From a virus, in IMG/VR virus record IMGVR_UViG_3300036791_000412, positions 1 through 21,217 of that record: a DNA stretch of 21,217 bases. One strand, given 5' to 3'. The translations under genes and the position numbers were made by a program. Within the stretch, counting starts at the first letter, position 1. Each line of letters starts with the position of its first letter. Below are positions 13,654 to 21,217 of this stretch, piece after piece. Under the pieces are notes generated by a model, which was given only the letters and a program-made list of their open reading frames with translations, was not told where the DNA came from and made no database searches.

Positions 13654-14109
13654 TCAATCGCTCCAATGCCTTATTACTTTGTCCATTGCCTTGTGGTATT
13701 TGGCAATGTCCGAGCTCTCCCGAGCTCGTATCGTGGGCCATAGGAAATACCCGTGTTGCCCACGGTGCGGTGGGAATTGGTGGGTATGGGGTTTTGCCCC
13801 GCCGCCAAATTCGGCACCGAAGAAAATGCCGCCCGCCTGGTGTTTGTGCTGCCCGATCCGCTTCGTGCCGCCGGCCACGATTCGAGGCACGCGATCCGAA
13901 CGGGTCACGAGCGAATCCGCCGCGATCCGCTGGAGCGCACCCACCCCTACCGCCTCCGCTTTGGCGGCGCGGAGCGTCCCCTCCGCGATCACGCGCGCGG
14001 CGGCGCGGAGCTCCCGGTTCGCATCCTTGCCGAGCCTCGAGGTCGCGCGGAGCGCCTCTTTGAGCCCCACAATTTGGATGCTCTGAGAGACGGAGCCGGG
14101 CGCCGGCAT
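13654..14109 (-). CDS. HK97 gp10-like protein
   Basis: 151 residues from ATG at 14109, overlapping the stop of the frameshifted chaperone (TAATG). SIQIVGLKEALRATSRLGKD, helices rich in Arg/Ala, and AGGIFFGAEFGGG followed by YFLWPTIRARESSDI match the HK97 gp10-like group (head-tail or tail-completion proteins). In most siphoviruses this gene precedes the major tail protein; here it lies between the tail chaperones and the tape measure. The family call is from the motif pattern only. Confidence 0.7.
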   Translation of the reverse strand: MPAPGSVSQSIQIVGLKEALRATSRLGKDANRELRAAARVIAEGTLRAAKAEAVGVGALQRIAADSLVTRSDRVPRIVAGGTKRIGQHKHQAGGIFFGAEFGGGAKPHTHQFPPHRGQHGYFLWPTIRARESSDIAKYHKAMDKVIRHWSD

Positions 14110-14602
14110 TACCGGAACCGTTGCGCTTGAGCTCGGGCCGCGGATCGGCGTTGCTCCCGGTTCATTTCCTCAGTCCGCTCGTTGAGGATAGCTAAAGCGG
14201 TGAGTACCACCGTGGCCTCCTCGTTGGCCCATGTGCTCCACGGAATGCCGGTTTCTATGGCAAGTTGCGCGAGGAGATATCCGGGGTGCTCTCGGGGAAA
14301 GGGCCTTGCACCACCTCGGCGCCGCCCTCCTCGAGGTCTTCCATGTCCGGGAAACCGTCAAGGAGCATGAGCCACTCATCCCACGTGCCCGTAAATTGGT
14401 TCGTCCGGGTTGCCGCCTGGTAACAGAGCGCCGCTAAATCGTTGAGGTGGATATCCCCCTCGAGCGCCACCGACGTGAGGAAATTTGATCCTTGAGCAAT
14501 CTCGGCGCGGGCAAAATCCCCGAACGTGAGCCGGGCCTCTATCGTCCGGCCATCCGTCAGGGTTTGCCGGAAACGGTGCCCAATGTCCGCCGTGATTGCC
14601 AC
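14109..14602 (-). CDS. Tail assembly chaperone G-T fusion made by -1 frameshift
   Basis: Ribosomes on the G frame slip back one base at TTTCCCC (14294-14300) and continue from 14294 to a TAA at 14109-14111, giving about 164 residues. The shifted part begins REHPGYLLAQLAIETGIPW and continues STWANEEATVVLTALAILNE, ending in an Arg/Gln-rich helix. This is the usual T-domain layout of siphovirus chaperones, which coat the tape measure and recruit major tail protein. The gp10-like gene starts on the last A of the TAA, supporting the end point. The third frame over the same bases gives an Arg/His-rich peptide and is not used. Confidence 0.85.
14255..14602 (-). CDS. Tail assembly chaperone G
   Basis: 115 residues from GTG at 14602, which overlaps the major tail protein stop (TAGTG). 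The sequence MAITADIGHRFRQTLTDGRT and FGDFARAEIAQGSNFL, then TGTWDEWLMLLDGFPDMED, has the layout of actinophage tail assembly chaperones: a beta start, helices and an acidic end. It is the unshifted product and should be more abundant than the G-T fusion. Confidence 0.88.
   Translation of the reverse strand: MAITADIGHRFRQTLTDGRTIEARLTFGDFARAEIAQGSNFLTSVALEGDIHLNDLAALCYQAATRTNQFTGTWDEWLMLLDGFPDMEDLEEGGAEVVQGPFPESTPDISSRNLP
14294..14300 (-). other. -1 programmed frameshift site
   Basis: The minus strand reads T TTC CCC in the G frame, a classical XXXYYYZ heptamer. Both tRNAs can re-pair after a one-base slip (TTT CCC). It lies 13 codons before the G stop, and the -1 frame downstream is open for 61 sense codons. 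No strong downstream hairpin was identified by eye. Confidence 0.85.
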
Positions 14603-15072
14603 TATGCCGCCGAGCTCGCCGGCTCGCGGATACCACCCACCGCCGCGGTCACGGCATACGCGAGGGCCGGTGTTCCGATAATCGGCAACGACGCCGTGAA
14701 GATTGCCACCGCCTCGTGGGTACCGAGAATCTCACCCGGGGTGCACACACACTCGCCGGTAATCGTGGGATTGGTGGGCCCCGTTGGGGCATTCATGGGC
14801 ACGAGGGAGAACGGTACCGTGACTCGCATATTGTCCCACAGAAAACGCCACGCGTTTGTGGTGTCGAACGCCTGATACCCCTCGAGCTCGAGGGTGAACG
14901 TAATTCGTCCCGGGAGTTGCGCCGGCCCGCACAGGGTGCCGGTATCCAACAGATTGACGTTGTTGGTGATTTCGGCCCGGGTCAGGTCACAAGTCACCTC
15001 GAGGGGTTGGCCCGCGGCGATCGGCCCGAGGGTGACCGTAGGGTTGTCGATAATGAATGCCGGGTTACTCAC
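14602..15072 (-). CDS. Major tail protein
   Basis: 156 residues from GTG at 15072 with AGGTGACAAC upstream. It lies directly before the tail chaperone gene, where the tail tube protein is expected. It is beta-rich: SNPAFIIDNPTVTLGPIAAGQ, PGRITFTLELEGYQAFD, WRFLWDNMRVTVPFSL, then ITGECVCTPGEILGTHEAVAIF. Length and composition fit a short tube subunit. Identity rests mainly on position and fold-like pattern. Confidence 0.8.
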   Translation of the reverse strand: MSNPAFIIDNPTVTLGPIAAGQPLEVTCDLTRAEITNNVNLLDTGTLCGPAQLPGRITFTLELEGYQAFDTTNAWRFLWDNMRVTVPFSLVPMNAPTGPTNPTITGECVCTPGEILGTHEAVAIFTASLPIIGTPALAYAVTAAVGGIREPASSAA

Positions 15073-15081
15073 GTTGTCACC

Positions 15082-15501
15082 TCACAAAATGACGCGGAGC
15101 TCACATTGGTAGCCGGGGAATTCAGCGTTCCCCCGGGTCACTAAAACCGGGGTTGCGGTCACCGTGACCGCGCGGCGCACCGTGCCGGCCAACGTCACAT
15201 TGCCTTGGATCGCGCCGGCAAACGTATCCAGAAACGATTCCAGGTCAATTTGTGCGGGCCGTAATGCGCCGATCGGGACCACGAGTTTGATATCCAGCAA
15301 CGCGGACGTGAGCCCGTCATATGCGGAGTCCTGCCACGTAACGGTGGCCATGCCCACGAGCACACACGGTGGGGTGAACGTGTCCGCAAACCACGCGTTC
15401 ACCCGCACCGGGTCACCGTTGAGGGTGGCCCCCTCGAGCACGGAAACGAGGGCGTCGCGCACCGCTCCGAGCCCCAACACCTGCGGGCACGCCACCGCCA
15501 T
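15082..15501 (-). CDS. Tail terminator-like protein
   Basis: 139 residues from ATG at 15501, two bases after the previous stop; a GTG at 15528 would overlap. It starts with a helix (LGAVRDALVSVLEG), followed by WFADTFTPPCVLVGMATVTW, LDIKLVVPIGALRPAQIDLESFLD and a final beta part (VTVTATPVLVTRGNAEFPGY). This alpha-then-beta arrangement matches tail terminator or neck proteins (lambda gpU / HK97 gp10 neighbourhood). Its position just before the major tail protein agrees. Confidence 0.72.
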   Translation of the reverse strand: MAVACPQVLGLGAVRDALVSVLEGATLNGDPVRVNAWFADTFTPPCVLVGMATVTWQDSAYDGLTSALLDIKLVVPIGALRPAQIDLESFLDTFAGAIQGNVTLAGTVRRAVTVTATPVLVTRGNAEFPGYQCELRVIL

Positions 15502-15503
15502 GC

Positions 15504-16091
15504 TCACGCGAGCACCACGCACCGCCACGGGGCCTCGAGCGCGTCAATATCCCGGTCAAACGGTGGCACCCGCACCGCGCCGAGCTCACCGAGCCCCACG
15601 AGCCCCTCCGGGGATGCTCGGCGCCAGTAGAGCCGGGCGCCCCGCATGAGCGCGGCGTGGTACACATCGGCCGGCACGTTGACGGTGGAGCCTTGCGAGC
15701 TCGTGGGCGCACCGAGGGGCACGGTGAGAGCCACGGAACCGAGCACGGTGGCGCTCGAGTCGTGGAGCTCGAGGGTGTACGGGCCCGGGGTGGCGTACAC
15801 ATGGCCGGCGCCCGTCACCCCGTAGCCCGTGTTATCGGTGTTTCCGTCGCCCCATACCCATGAGAACGGGCCTATGCCGTAGCCCACGGTGGTTGCGGTC
15901 ACCCCGTTGGGGTCCGTGCTCGAGGGTGAAACGGTGAGCTCCACCAACCCGAACGTTTCCGGCCGGCATCGGGCAATTTGCTCGAGCTCCACCGCGTCGC
16001 AGATTTCGCCTAGTAGGGCGTCATCTATGGCGTCCGTGGAACCGATACGCAAATAACCCTTGAGGCTGGAAACGTCAAGGTAGAGACTCAC
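15504..16091 (-). CDS. Head-tail connector with inserted PKD-like domain
   Basis: 195 residues from GTG at 16091 with GGGGGAGGTG upstream. Residues 1-45 (SSLKGYLRIGSTDAIDDALLGEICDAVEL) and 126-195 (VPADVYHAALMRGARLYWRRASPEG, then FDRDIDALEAPW) together match the helical HK97 gp6-like connector. Between them residues 49-125 form a separate beta domain: LTVSPSSTDPNG, FSWVWGDGNTDNTG, HVYATPGPYTLEL, VALTVP. That is the W-x-W-GDG ... H-x-Y-xxPG-x-Y signature of PKD/Ig-like domains. Such domains usually bind carbohydrate or decorate capsids and tails; here one would project from the neck. The gene sits right after the capsid gene, as expected for a connector. Confidence 0.8.
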   Translation of the reverse strand: MSLYLDVSSLKGYLRIGSTDAIDDALLGEICDAVELEQIARCRPETFGLVELTVSPSSTDPNGVTATTVGYGIGPFSWVWGDGNTDNTGYGVTGAGHVYATPGPYTLELHDSSATVLGSVALTVPLGAPTSSQGSTVNVPADVYHAALMRGARLYWRRASPEGLVGLGELGAVRVPPFDRDIDALEAPWRCVVLA

Positions 16092-16106
16092 CGTTCACCT
16101 CCCCCG

Positions 16107-17405
16107 TTATTTGGCGTTGGCGGATTTGTGCTCAGCCTCGTCGCTCACGTCAAGGGGCAACGGCGGAACACCCGTGATCTTCACGAATCCGGCCGGCGCC
16201 GGGAAGCACCACGCCACGTAACCGTAATAGGCAACCACGAACCCAAGAATTGACGGTTCCGTTACCGAGAGTTGCCCACCAACCTGCTCGTAGAATTCCG
16301 CCAATTGCGAAACACCTACGATGATTGTTCCGGCCGGGAGGAATTGGTCTACCACGAGTTGCAACCCGTAAACGTTGCCGTTGAACCCGGTTTGATCGAC
16401 CCGGCCGGTGGCGTTCATCGGGCCAATCGTGGCGAACAGGGCCCGTCCGGTGGTGTCATGCAACGCGGCGATTGCCGCCCACATATCCGGGCTTACCCAC
16501 ATGGTGTCCGGGAACAGGTTTACCGCGCTGTAAACCGTTGCCGTAGCTTTGGCAATTGCCGCTTGGAGTCCGGGCCCGTCCGCCGATGCCGCCGCCAGCG
16601 TGGCGGTAATGGCGGTGGAAAACGCGGTACAGAACCCCGCGTCCGTTTGCCGGGCATACACCGTTGCCATATCGTCAATGACGATTTGGAGGAGCGCGGG
16701 TTCGGTCCAGTCCCGGTCCTGGAATGAGATATCCAGGGTGCCGCCATACGTGGCCTTGTTGACGGTAACCGGGGTAATCAGCATTTTTTGTGACGCGAGC
16801 TCGGTTTTTTCCGCCGATTGCACACCGCTAAGGGTGTGTTGCGTCACGAGGGGACGGGTGAAGGAGCGTCCGCCGGCCGGTAACGCGCGCCGGTTCGCGC
16901 TCGAAACCGTGGGCCGGGCGTTGGCAATGAGGGAAACCACGGGCCCGAGAATCGGGATTGGCACAATGCCGAGGTTGTCCGGCACGGTTTGGTTGGCCAC
17001 GACCCGCTGGAGCCGGGCCTCCGCCTCGGGGTCGCCGGAACGTGCGGCCACGAACGTGTGGACGTACTCACCCGGGGAACGGAAAAGCCTTTGGAGCTCC
17101 GCCTCGGGATCGGGCACCCCGAGCGGTGATAGTGGGCTGACCGCTTGCCCGGAGCGGGCCATGGCGCCGCTCATACGGTTTCCGAGCTCGTCGCCGGCGG
17201 CGCGGTGCTCGAGGAGCTCCACCCATTCGCCTCGTTGCGAGTCGGAACGCTCGAGCCGGCCGCGCGCGTCCGCCAGGGTCGATTCCTCGGTTTCGGTGAG
17301 GTCGCGGTCTTCGTCCGTGGCCCGTTGGAGCACGGAGTCAATCGTGGCGAGGGCCTCGGTGCGTTGCCGCTCGAGGCGCTCAATAAAGGTCGGAATCGGT
17401 GCCAT
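16107..17405 (-). CDS. Major capsid protein, HK97 family
   Basis: 432 residues from ATG at 17405 with GGGAGG upstream. Residues 1-110 form a charged, coiled delta/scaffold region (FIERLERQRTEALATIDSVL, LTETEESTLADARGRLERSD) that the protease encoded upstream probably removes. The HK97 core follows: NLGIVPIPILGPVVSLIANARP, SAEKTELASQKMLITPVTVNK, YGGTLDISFQDRDWTEPALL, MWVSPDMWAAIAALHD, and FVVAYYGYVAWCFPAPAGF. It assembles the icosahedral head. Confidence 0.92.
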   Translation of the reverse strand: MAPIPTFIERLERQRTEALATIDSVLQRATDEDRDLTETEESTLADARGRLERSDSQRGEWVELLEHRAAGDELGNRMSGAMARSGQAVSPLSPLGVPDPEAELQRLFRSPGEYVHTFVAARSGDPEAEARLQRVVANQTVPDNLGIVPIPILGPVVSLIANARPTVSSANRRALPAGGRSFTRPLVTQHTLSGVQSAEKTELASQKMLITPVTVNKATYGGTLDISFQDRDWTEPALLQIVIDDMATVYARQTDAGFCTAFSTAITATLAAASADGPGLQAAIAKATATVYSAVNLFPDTMWVSPDMWAAIAALHDTTGRALFATIGPMNATGRVDQTGFNGNVYGLQLVVDQFLPAGTIIVGVSQLAEFYEQVGGQLSVTEPSILGFVVAYYGYVAWCFPAPAGFVKITGVPPLPLDVSDEAEHKSANAK

Positions 17406-17521
17406 GTGGGCCTCCCTATCGGTGTGGTTGGGCTACACACACCCGGAGAGGCACTCAGCACGCTCGTGCGGGCCCCAACACCTCGAGGGGGTCAACGAGC
17501 GGGCAGCGCGGGCCCGAGCTC
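17406..17521. other. Gap between protease and capsid genes
   Basis: 116 bases without a gene, the largest gap in the head region. It contains two GGGCCC palindromes (17470-17475 and 17510-17515) that could pair, and the capsid ribosome site GGGAGG at its end. It may hold a processing site or an internal promoter that raises capsid expression; no clear -35/-10 pair was identified. Confidence 0.3.
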
Positions 17522-18088
17522 TTACGTGGGCATCGTAAGCCTTTGGCGCCACTCGCGCCAGGTTTCAATTGAGGAACGCTCGTGCGCCTTTTCCCGCACC
17601 GCCAACGGTTCCACCGAGGGGTAAGCGCCGGCCGGCACGAGCGCGACATGGTCTACTCGTTTCACGGTTTTCCGTTCCCGGTGGAGCATCCCATCCCGTA
17701 CCGTTTCCACGGTGTAACCGGGAATGAATGACACACTCAACCCACCTAATTGCCCATCCCGTACTTTGTACGCCATGGTTTCGATATCGGCATGCGCTCG
17801 AGCTCGGGGATCGTCCAAACGGAATTCCGCCCACAAACCGGGCCCCTCCTCGCGCAGTAACGCCGTTTTTCCGATCCAGTCCTCTACCCGGTCACTATGC
17901 CCGTAGCAAAGTTTTACCCGTCCCGGGTCTTTCACCACGTTGCGGAATGCGCCGCGGCGGAACACCTCGAGGTATGGCCCGTCGCCGTCGTCCACGGTGG
18001 CCTCCACGTCGAAGGGCACCGCAAACCCGGTGAGGGTGCGTCCGTCGCCGGCCGCGGCGAGCTCCGCTCGGAAAATGCGCTCTATCAC
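17522..18088 (-). CDS. Prohead protease, HK97 (U35/S78) family
   Basis: 188 residues. The GTG at 18088 makes GTGA with the portal stop and has GGAGGTGG upstream; the longer frame is Arg/Pro-rich and antisense-like. Family marks are LTGFAVPFDVEA, FRRGAFRNVV, LCYGHSDRVEDWIGK with the catalytic His, and GQLGGLSVSFIP with the catalytic Ser, then VDHVALVPAGAYP. It matures the prohead by removing the capsid delta domain. Order portal, protease, capsid is the standard one. Confidence 0.92.
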   Translation of the reverse strand: MIERIFRAELAAAGDGRTLTGFAVPFDVEATVDDGDGPYLEVFRRGAFRNVVKDPGRVKLCYGHSDRVEDWIGKTALLREEGPGLWAEFRLDDPRARAHADIETMAYKVRDGQLGGLSVSFIPGYTVETVRDGMLHRERKTVKRVDHVALVPAGAYPSVEPLAVREKAHERSSIETWREWRQRLTMPT

Positions 18089-19392
18089 GGTGCGCCACCT
18101 CCACTCCCCACAATCGACAACCCGGCAGTCACGGGAGGCGCGACCGGGGCCACCGGCACGCCGGCCGGGGTGGGCCCCGGTACCGCGCTCGAGTCCGGCG
18201 GAGTGTTCGCCCCTTCCACCTCGAGGTTGGGCTCCGGCGGGAGGTCGATGAGCCCGCGCCCCTCGGCGTTGGTGAGCAGGCCGGCGCCGTAACCCGCGAT
18301 TGCTTGCGTCATCCGCTGGTTCACGTCCGGGCGCAGGAGGGCGTTGGTGTTGAACCGGGCGCGCAGGTTGCGCGGTAAACATTGCGCCGATAATTGCTGC
18401 TCTACCGGGATTAGGTAGCGCATCATCGTGGTACTAATGAATTGCTGGTTTACCTCGGCAATGTTTCGGTAGGTCATGCTCGGCGCCTCGAGTCCGAGCA
18501 TGGCGGTAGGTACCCCGAGGGCTATGGCGAGTTGTTGGGCGTTCCATTTCCGGGCTTCCACCAATTGGGCCGCGGCCGCGTCGCTCGGTAATACGGTGAT
18601 TTCGGTACCGAGCGGAGTAATGACGGGAGCCCGTACACCCATAGATGACGCCAGGAATTTTTGTTTGAGCTCGTCCGCTTGCGCTTGCGTCAAATCCGGG
18701 TTGGGGTGGGCCACATGTACCGAGGGCACCGTGCCGGTGCTGAAATAACGGGCCGCCCATTGCTCCGCGGCAATCGCCGCGGCCAGGGTGTCGCGCATGG
18801 TTGACAGCAAACCGCGCCCGAGGAGCTCCCCCGTTCCCCGGTTTATGGCCACGTGGAACACGTCGGCGCGGTCGTATTCAATGCCACCGATACGCCAAAA
18901 CCACGTTCCATATTCGTAAACGGCCTCGTACCAACCCACGGGTACCGGGTACAGAACCCGGGGCCACCCATCCCATGCCGGGTCGCCCAACACGGCAACG
19001 TAGTTCCCCCATAACGCCAAATCCCGGAGGAACGAGTCCACAAAATCAGCCATGGAGAGCCCGGTGGCGCGGGGGTCACCGAGGGGCCCGCGCAACATCG
19101 TTGGGGTGGGCTCGACCACGGTAGGGGGGTTGGTGGAATCGTCCACCGCCTCGAGGGGCATTTGAATCGCATAGGCGGCGAGAAGCGCCAACGAGGCGCT
19201 TACCGCCGGAATGCTGAGCACGGCTTGCTCGGTGGGTGTCACCGAGCCGGTGCCGCCCCACTGGCCCGCGGCGATCGCATCCCATACCCATTGCGCGCCG
19301 CCGGGCCCGATCCCGTAGGGGGGTGAGGGGTTGCCGCCCACCACCGCCTGGTTGGGCAATGCCGGAGCCGGCGCCCGTTTCAACCATGCCAC
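18085..19392 (-). CDS. Portal protein, HK97 family
   Basis: 435 residues from GTG at 19392 (MAWLKRAPAP). Family features: VLSIPAVSASLALLAAYAIQMPLEA, FVDSFLRDLALWGNYVAVLGD, ADVFHVAINRGTGELLGRGLL, KQKFLASSMGVRAPVITPLG, and ALGVPTAMLGLEAPSMTYRN with the conserved P-x-x-x-G. The C-terminus is Pro/Gly-rich and probably disordered. Twelve copies form the channel through which DNA enters and leaves the head. It overlaps the protease start by 4 bases. Confidence 0.93.
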   Translation of the reverse strand: MAWLKRAPAPALPNQAVVGGNPSPPYGIGPGGAQWVWDAIAAGQWGGTGSVTPTEQAVLSIPAVSASLALLAAYAIQMPLEAVDDSTNPPTVVEPTPTMLRGPLGDPRATGLSMADFVDSFLRDLALWGNYVAVLGDPAWDGWPRVLYPVPVGWYEAVYEYGTWFWRIGGIEYDRADVFHVAINRGTGELLGRGLLSTMRDTLAAAIAAEQWAARYFSTGTVPSVHVAHPNPDLTQAQADELKQKFLASSMGVRAPVITPLGTEITVLPSDAAAAQLVEARKWNAQQLAIALGVPTAMLGLEAPSMTYRNIAEVNQQFISTTMMRYLIPVEQQLSAQCLPRNLRARFNTNALLRPDVNQRMTQAIAGYGAGLLTNAEGRGLIDLPPEPNLEVEGANTPPDSSAVPGPTPAGVPVAPVAPPVTAGLSIVGSGGGAP

Positions 19393-19421
19393 GCCTTTAT
19401 CCTCTCGGGCGCGTCAACGAG

Positions 19422-20897
19422 TTAGAACGCGGTCCATTGCGCCGCTCGAGGTGCCGGCGCGCGCGCCACGTGAGTAGCTAAAACCACCGCCACCAATCCG
19501 GTGATTGGCCCGCCGGCGGTAGAACGGCGCATAAATCCCCACGAGTCCCCAAACTTGTTGGGCACCGCGTTGGCGATATGTGCGGAGAGCATGGCATCGG
19601 AACGGTGAACCAGGGTGTGCCCCACACATAGCCCGTAAAACCACGAGCACGCGTCCCGCACCTCGCCGGCCACGAGTCCCCGCATGGGTACCCCGCGCGC
19701 GGTCAGGTCGGCGCACACCCCCGCCAGGGGCCCATGTTGGTCGTACACAATCTCCGCGCGCGGGTGCCGGCCCGACAGCGCGAGCACATACCGGGCCACG
19801 AGCTCGGGCACGCTCGAGGAGCTCGAGGGCTCGAGCGCCGCCGCGAGCTCCACATGGGTGCGCCCATCCGGGAGCGGTGCCGCCACCCCGACACACGCCA
19901 CCCGCAAATCCGGTGCCGCGTCAATCGCGAATGTGGCCGGCGCATCGGCCGGCGCCGCCGTATCCCCCTCGAGGGAATCCCACAAACCGGGCGGAAGCCA
20001 CGACGTGAGATGCGACACCCGCACACACAACCGCTCGGTGAGGAACGTTTCTAGGGGGTCGGTGGCGAGCTCGGCGCGCACCGTTTCCGGCCGGATCATG
20101 TGCCCCAACGAGGGGTTGGCCAATTGCCACCCGGCGGTATCGGACGGGTCCGCATCATCGGGCGCCGACCACTCGAAATAGCCCAACGTGGGGTTGCGCT
20201 CGGGGTCGGCCGCGGCCGCGCGTCCCTGGCGCACGAGCTCGTTGAGTACCACGCTCGCGTCATACCCCGCATTACTAAATGCCCACAATTGAGAGTACCG
20301 GCGCGCGCTCCGGGTTTTGTCGACCGCGGACCACGCATCCCAGGTCTTTTGCTCCCGGAGCTCATCCATGAATACCGCATCCCCGGAGAGTCCGCGTCCG
20401 CCGGCATTCGCGGCAACGACTTTCCAGCGGGCACCGTTGCGGAGCTCAATACACTCCTTGCCGTTACTATGCGCAATATCCCGGGTTTGGCGTTGTAACG
20501 CCGGCACGTTTTCGCACAATAGGGAGGCTTCCCGCCAGGGCTCAAAGGCAACGTCCCGGTTTTGGGCCAACGAGATTGCCAACCGCTCCCGCCACAGAAA
20601 CAACCCCGCGAGGGCCCGTACTTGGAGCACTAACGTTTTCCCGTTTTGCCGGGCCACGAGCACCAACACGGTGCGGTAACGGAACGGGGGTGGGCCACTC
20701 AAGTCCACCCATGGCGCCTCGAGCTCGAGCGCATGAGTGAGCAACCATTGCTGCCACGGGTACAACGACAACCCCATATACGTTTCCGCAAACGTGATTG
20801 CGTCCGCGCCCAACGTCAAATCGTGGAGTTGCGGTGTAAAGATTCTAGGGGTTGGTGATCCCCACAACGTTCGGGGTGTATCCACTAACGCCATCAT
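19422..20897 (-). CDS. Terminase large subunit
   Basis: 491 residues from ATG at 20897 (a second ATG is at 20894). The ATPase domain has YPWQQWLLTHALELE, Walker A VLVARQNGKT (about 79-88) and Walker B GDAVFMDELRE (about 171-181). The nuclease domain has FAIDAAPDLRVACVG and AEIVYDQHGPLAGV with its acidic residues. It cuts and pumps DNA into the prohead. It overlaps the small subunit gene by 53 bases, but the start PRTLWGSPTPRIFTPQLHDL is the usual beginning for this family. Confidence 0.95.
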   Translation of the reverse strand: MMALVDTPRTLWGSPTPRIFTPQLHDLTLGADAITFAETYMGLSLYPWQQWLLTHALELEAPWVDLSGPPPFRYRTVLVLVARQNGKTLVLQVRALAGLFLWRERLAISLAQNRDVAFEPWREASLLCENVPALQRQTRDIAHSNGKECIELRNGARWKVVAANAGGRGLSGDAVFMDELREQKTWDAWSAVDKTRSARRYSQLWAFSNAGYDASVVLNELVRQGRAAAADPERNPTLGYFEWSAPDDADPSDTAGWQLANPSLGHMIRPETVRAELATDPLETFLTERLCVRVSHLTSWLPPGLWDSLEGDTAAPADAPATFAIDAAPDLRVACVGVAAPLPDGRTHVELAAALEPSSSSSVPELVARYVLALSGRHPRAEIVYDQHGPLAGVCADLTARGVPMRGLVAGEVRDACSWFYGLCVGHTLVHRSDAMLSAHIANAVPNKFGDSWGFMRRSTAGGPITGLVAVVLATHVARAPAPRAAQWTAF

Positions 20898-21162
20898 CGC
20901 TCATTTCCGCATTCGTCATTTTCAGCCGTTGCCGGCCCACCGGAGTGAACCCCAACAGGGATAGGGCGTTCATAAGCGCCGTCCCGAGCTCCGGGTGACC
21001 GCTCGAAAACGTCACCGCCATAGAAACCACAACTTTGACAGCCGCATCATCCGAGCTCGTCAACCACGGGGCCTCGAGCGCCGCCTTAGCAACCGATTCC
21101 GCAATTTCGCAAGAGAAATCCGGTACCCGGCGGTAACTCACGGGTTCCCCCTTGCCTACCAT
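20845..21162 (-). CDS. Terminase small subunit, P27-like
   Basis: 105 residues from ATG at 21162. APWLTSSDDAAVKVVVSMAV and SSGHPELGTALMNALSLLGFTPVGRQRL match the P27-type actinophage small terminase, which recognises the packaging site. The frame is also open upstream to the right edge, and family members usually have a longer N-terminus, so the true start may lie beyond the window. There is no strong ribosome site before 21162. It directly precedes the large subunit. Confidence 0.82.
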   Translation of the reverse strand: MVGKGEPVSYRRVPDFSCEIAESVAKAALEAPWLTSSDDAAVKVVVSMAVTFSSGHPELGTALMNALSLLGFTPVGRQRLKMTNAEMSDDGVSGYTPNVVGITNP

Positions 21163-21217
21163 TGGCGCGACGGGTTCGGCGCCGGGCTCGGAGCGCGAAC
21201 AACGGGGAGAGATTGGC

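Noticed and set aside
14170-14379. Minus-strand frame overlapping the tail chaperone end
   Set aside because: It is in the third frame, Arg/His-rich. The true T extension is in the -1 frame after TTTCCCC.
16549-17538. Plus-strand frame of 329 codons
   Set aside because: Antisense to the major capsid gene; Arg/Ser-rich and without motifs.
18089-18382. N-terminal extension of the prohead protease
   Set aside because: Arg/Pro-rich, fully inside the portal gene. The GTG at 18088 has a strong ribosome site and GTGA overlap.
1-21217. tRNA genes, rRNA, CRISPR arrays and insertion sequences
   Set aside because: No cloverleaf, regularly spaced repeats or transposase motifs were seen on either strand by reading; a dedicated RNA scan was not possible.

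Overview
The window reads as a near-complete genome of a small temperate siphovirus of an actinobacterium, about 21 kb and GC-rich. This rests on the HK97-type head genes, the single short tape-measure gene, the large serine integrase, a phiC31 gp3-like recombination directionality factor, the P27-like small terminase, and C-terminal wall-associated repeats ending in FAYGDA in the endolysin. Codon use (GAG, CTC, GCC) and many GTG starts fit the same group. The host genus cannot be named from the sequence.

All but two genes are on the minus strand and are packed tightly, with most neighbours overlapping by 1 to 14 bases (ATGA, GTGA, TGATG or TAATG). Reading the minus strand from the right edge, the late operon runs: small terminase (21162), large terminase, portal, prohead protease, major capsid protein, a head-tail connector carrying an inserted PKD-like domain, a tail-terminator-like protein, major tail protein, tail assembly chaperones G and G-T (with a -1 frameshift at TTTCCCC), an HK97 gp10-like protein, tape measure, two tail/tip proteins, two low-complexity small proteins, amidase endolysin, and holin (8662).

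Two plus-strand genes (7781-8665), a zinc-ribbon protein and a helix-turn-helix protein, converge on the holin gene and share a CTAG double stop with it. They diverge from the serine integrase (7609 to 6083) across a 171-bp control region with two CGGGT-N5-ACCCG sites whose centres are exactly 40 bp apart.

Downstream of the integrase lies a 251-bp gap with a hairpin, a promoter and an operator-like inverted repeat. The early/replication operon follows (5831 to the left edge): three small hypothetical proteins, a RecB/Cas4-like PD-(D/E)XK nuclease, a small membrane protein, the gp3-like directionality factor, a small protein, a TOPRIM-ATPase primase-helicase, a VRR-NUC nuclease, an HTH-like protein and an HNH endonuclease that runs off the left edge.

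If the two edges are joined, the HNH frame stays open and stops 7 bases inside the small terminase gene. This suggests a circular or circularly permuted complete genome. Against that, the first eight bases equal the 3' end of the common Illumina adapter, so the exact junction is in doubt. No tRNA, rRNA, CRISPR array or insertion sequence was seen.
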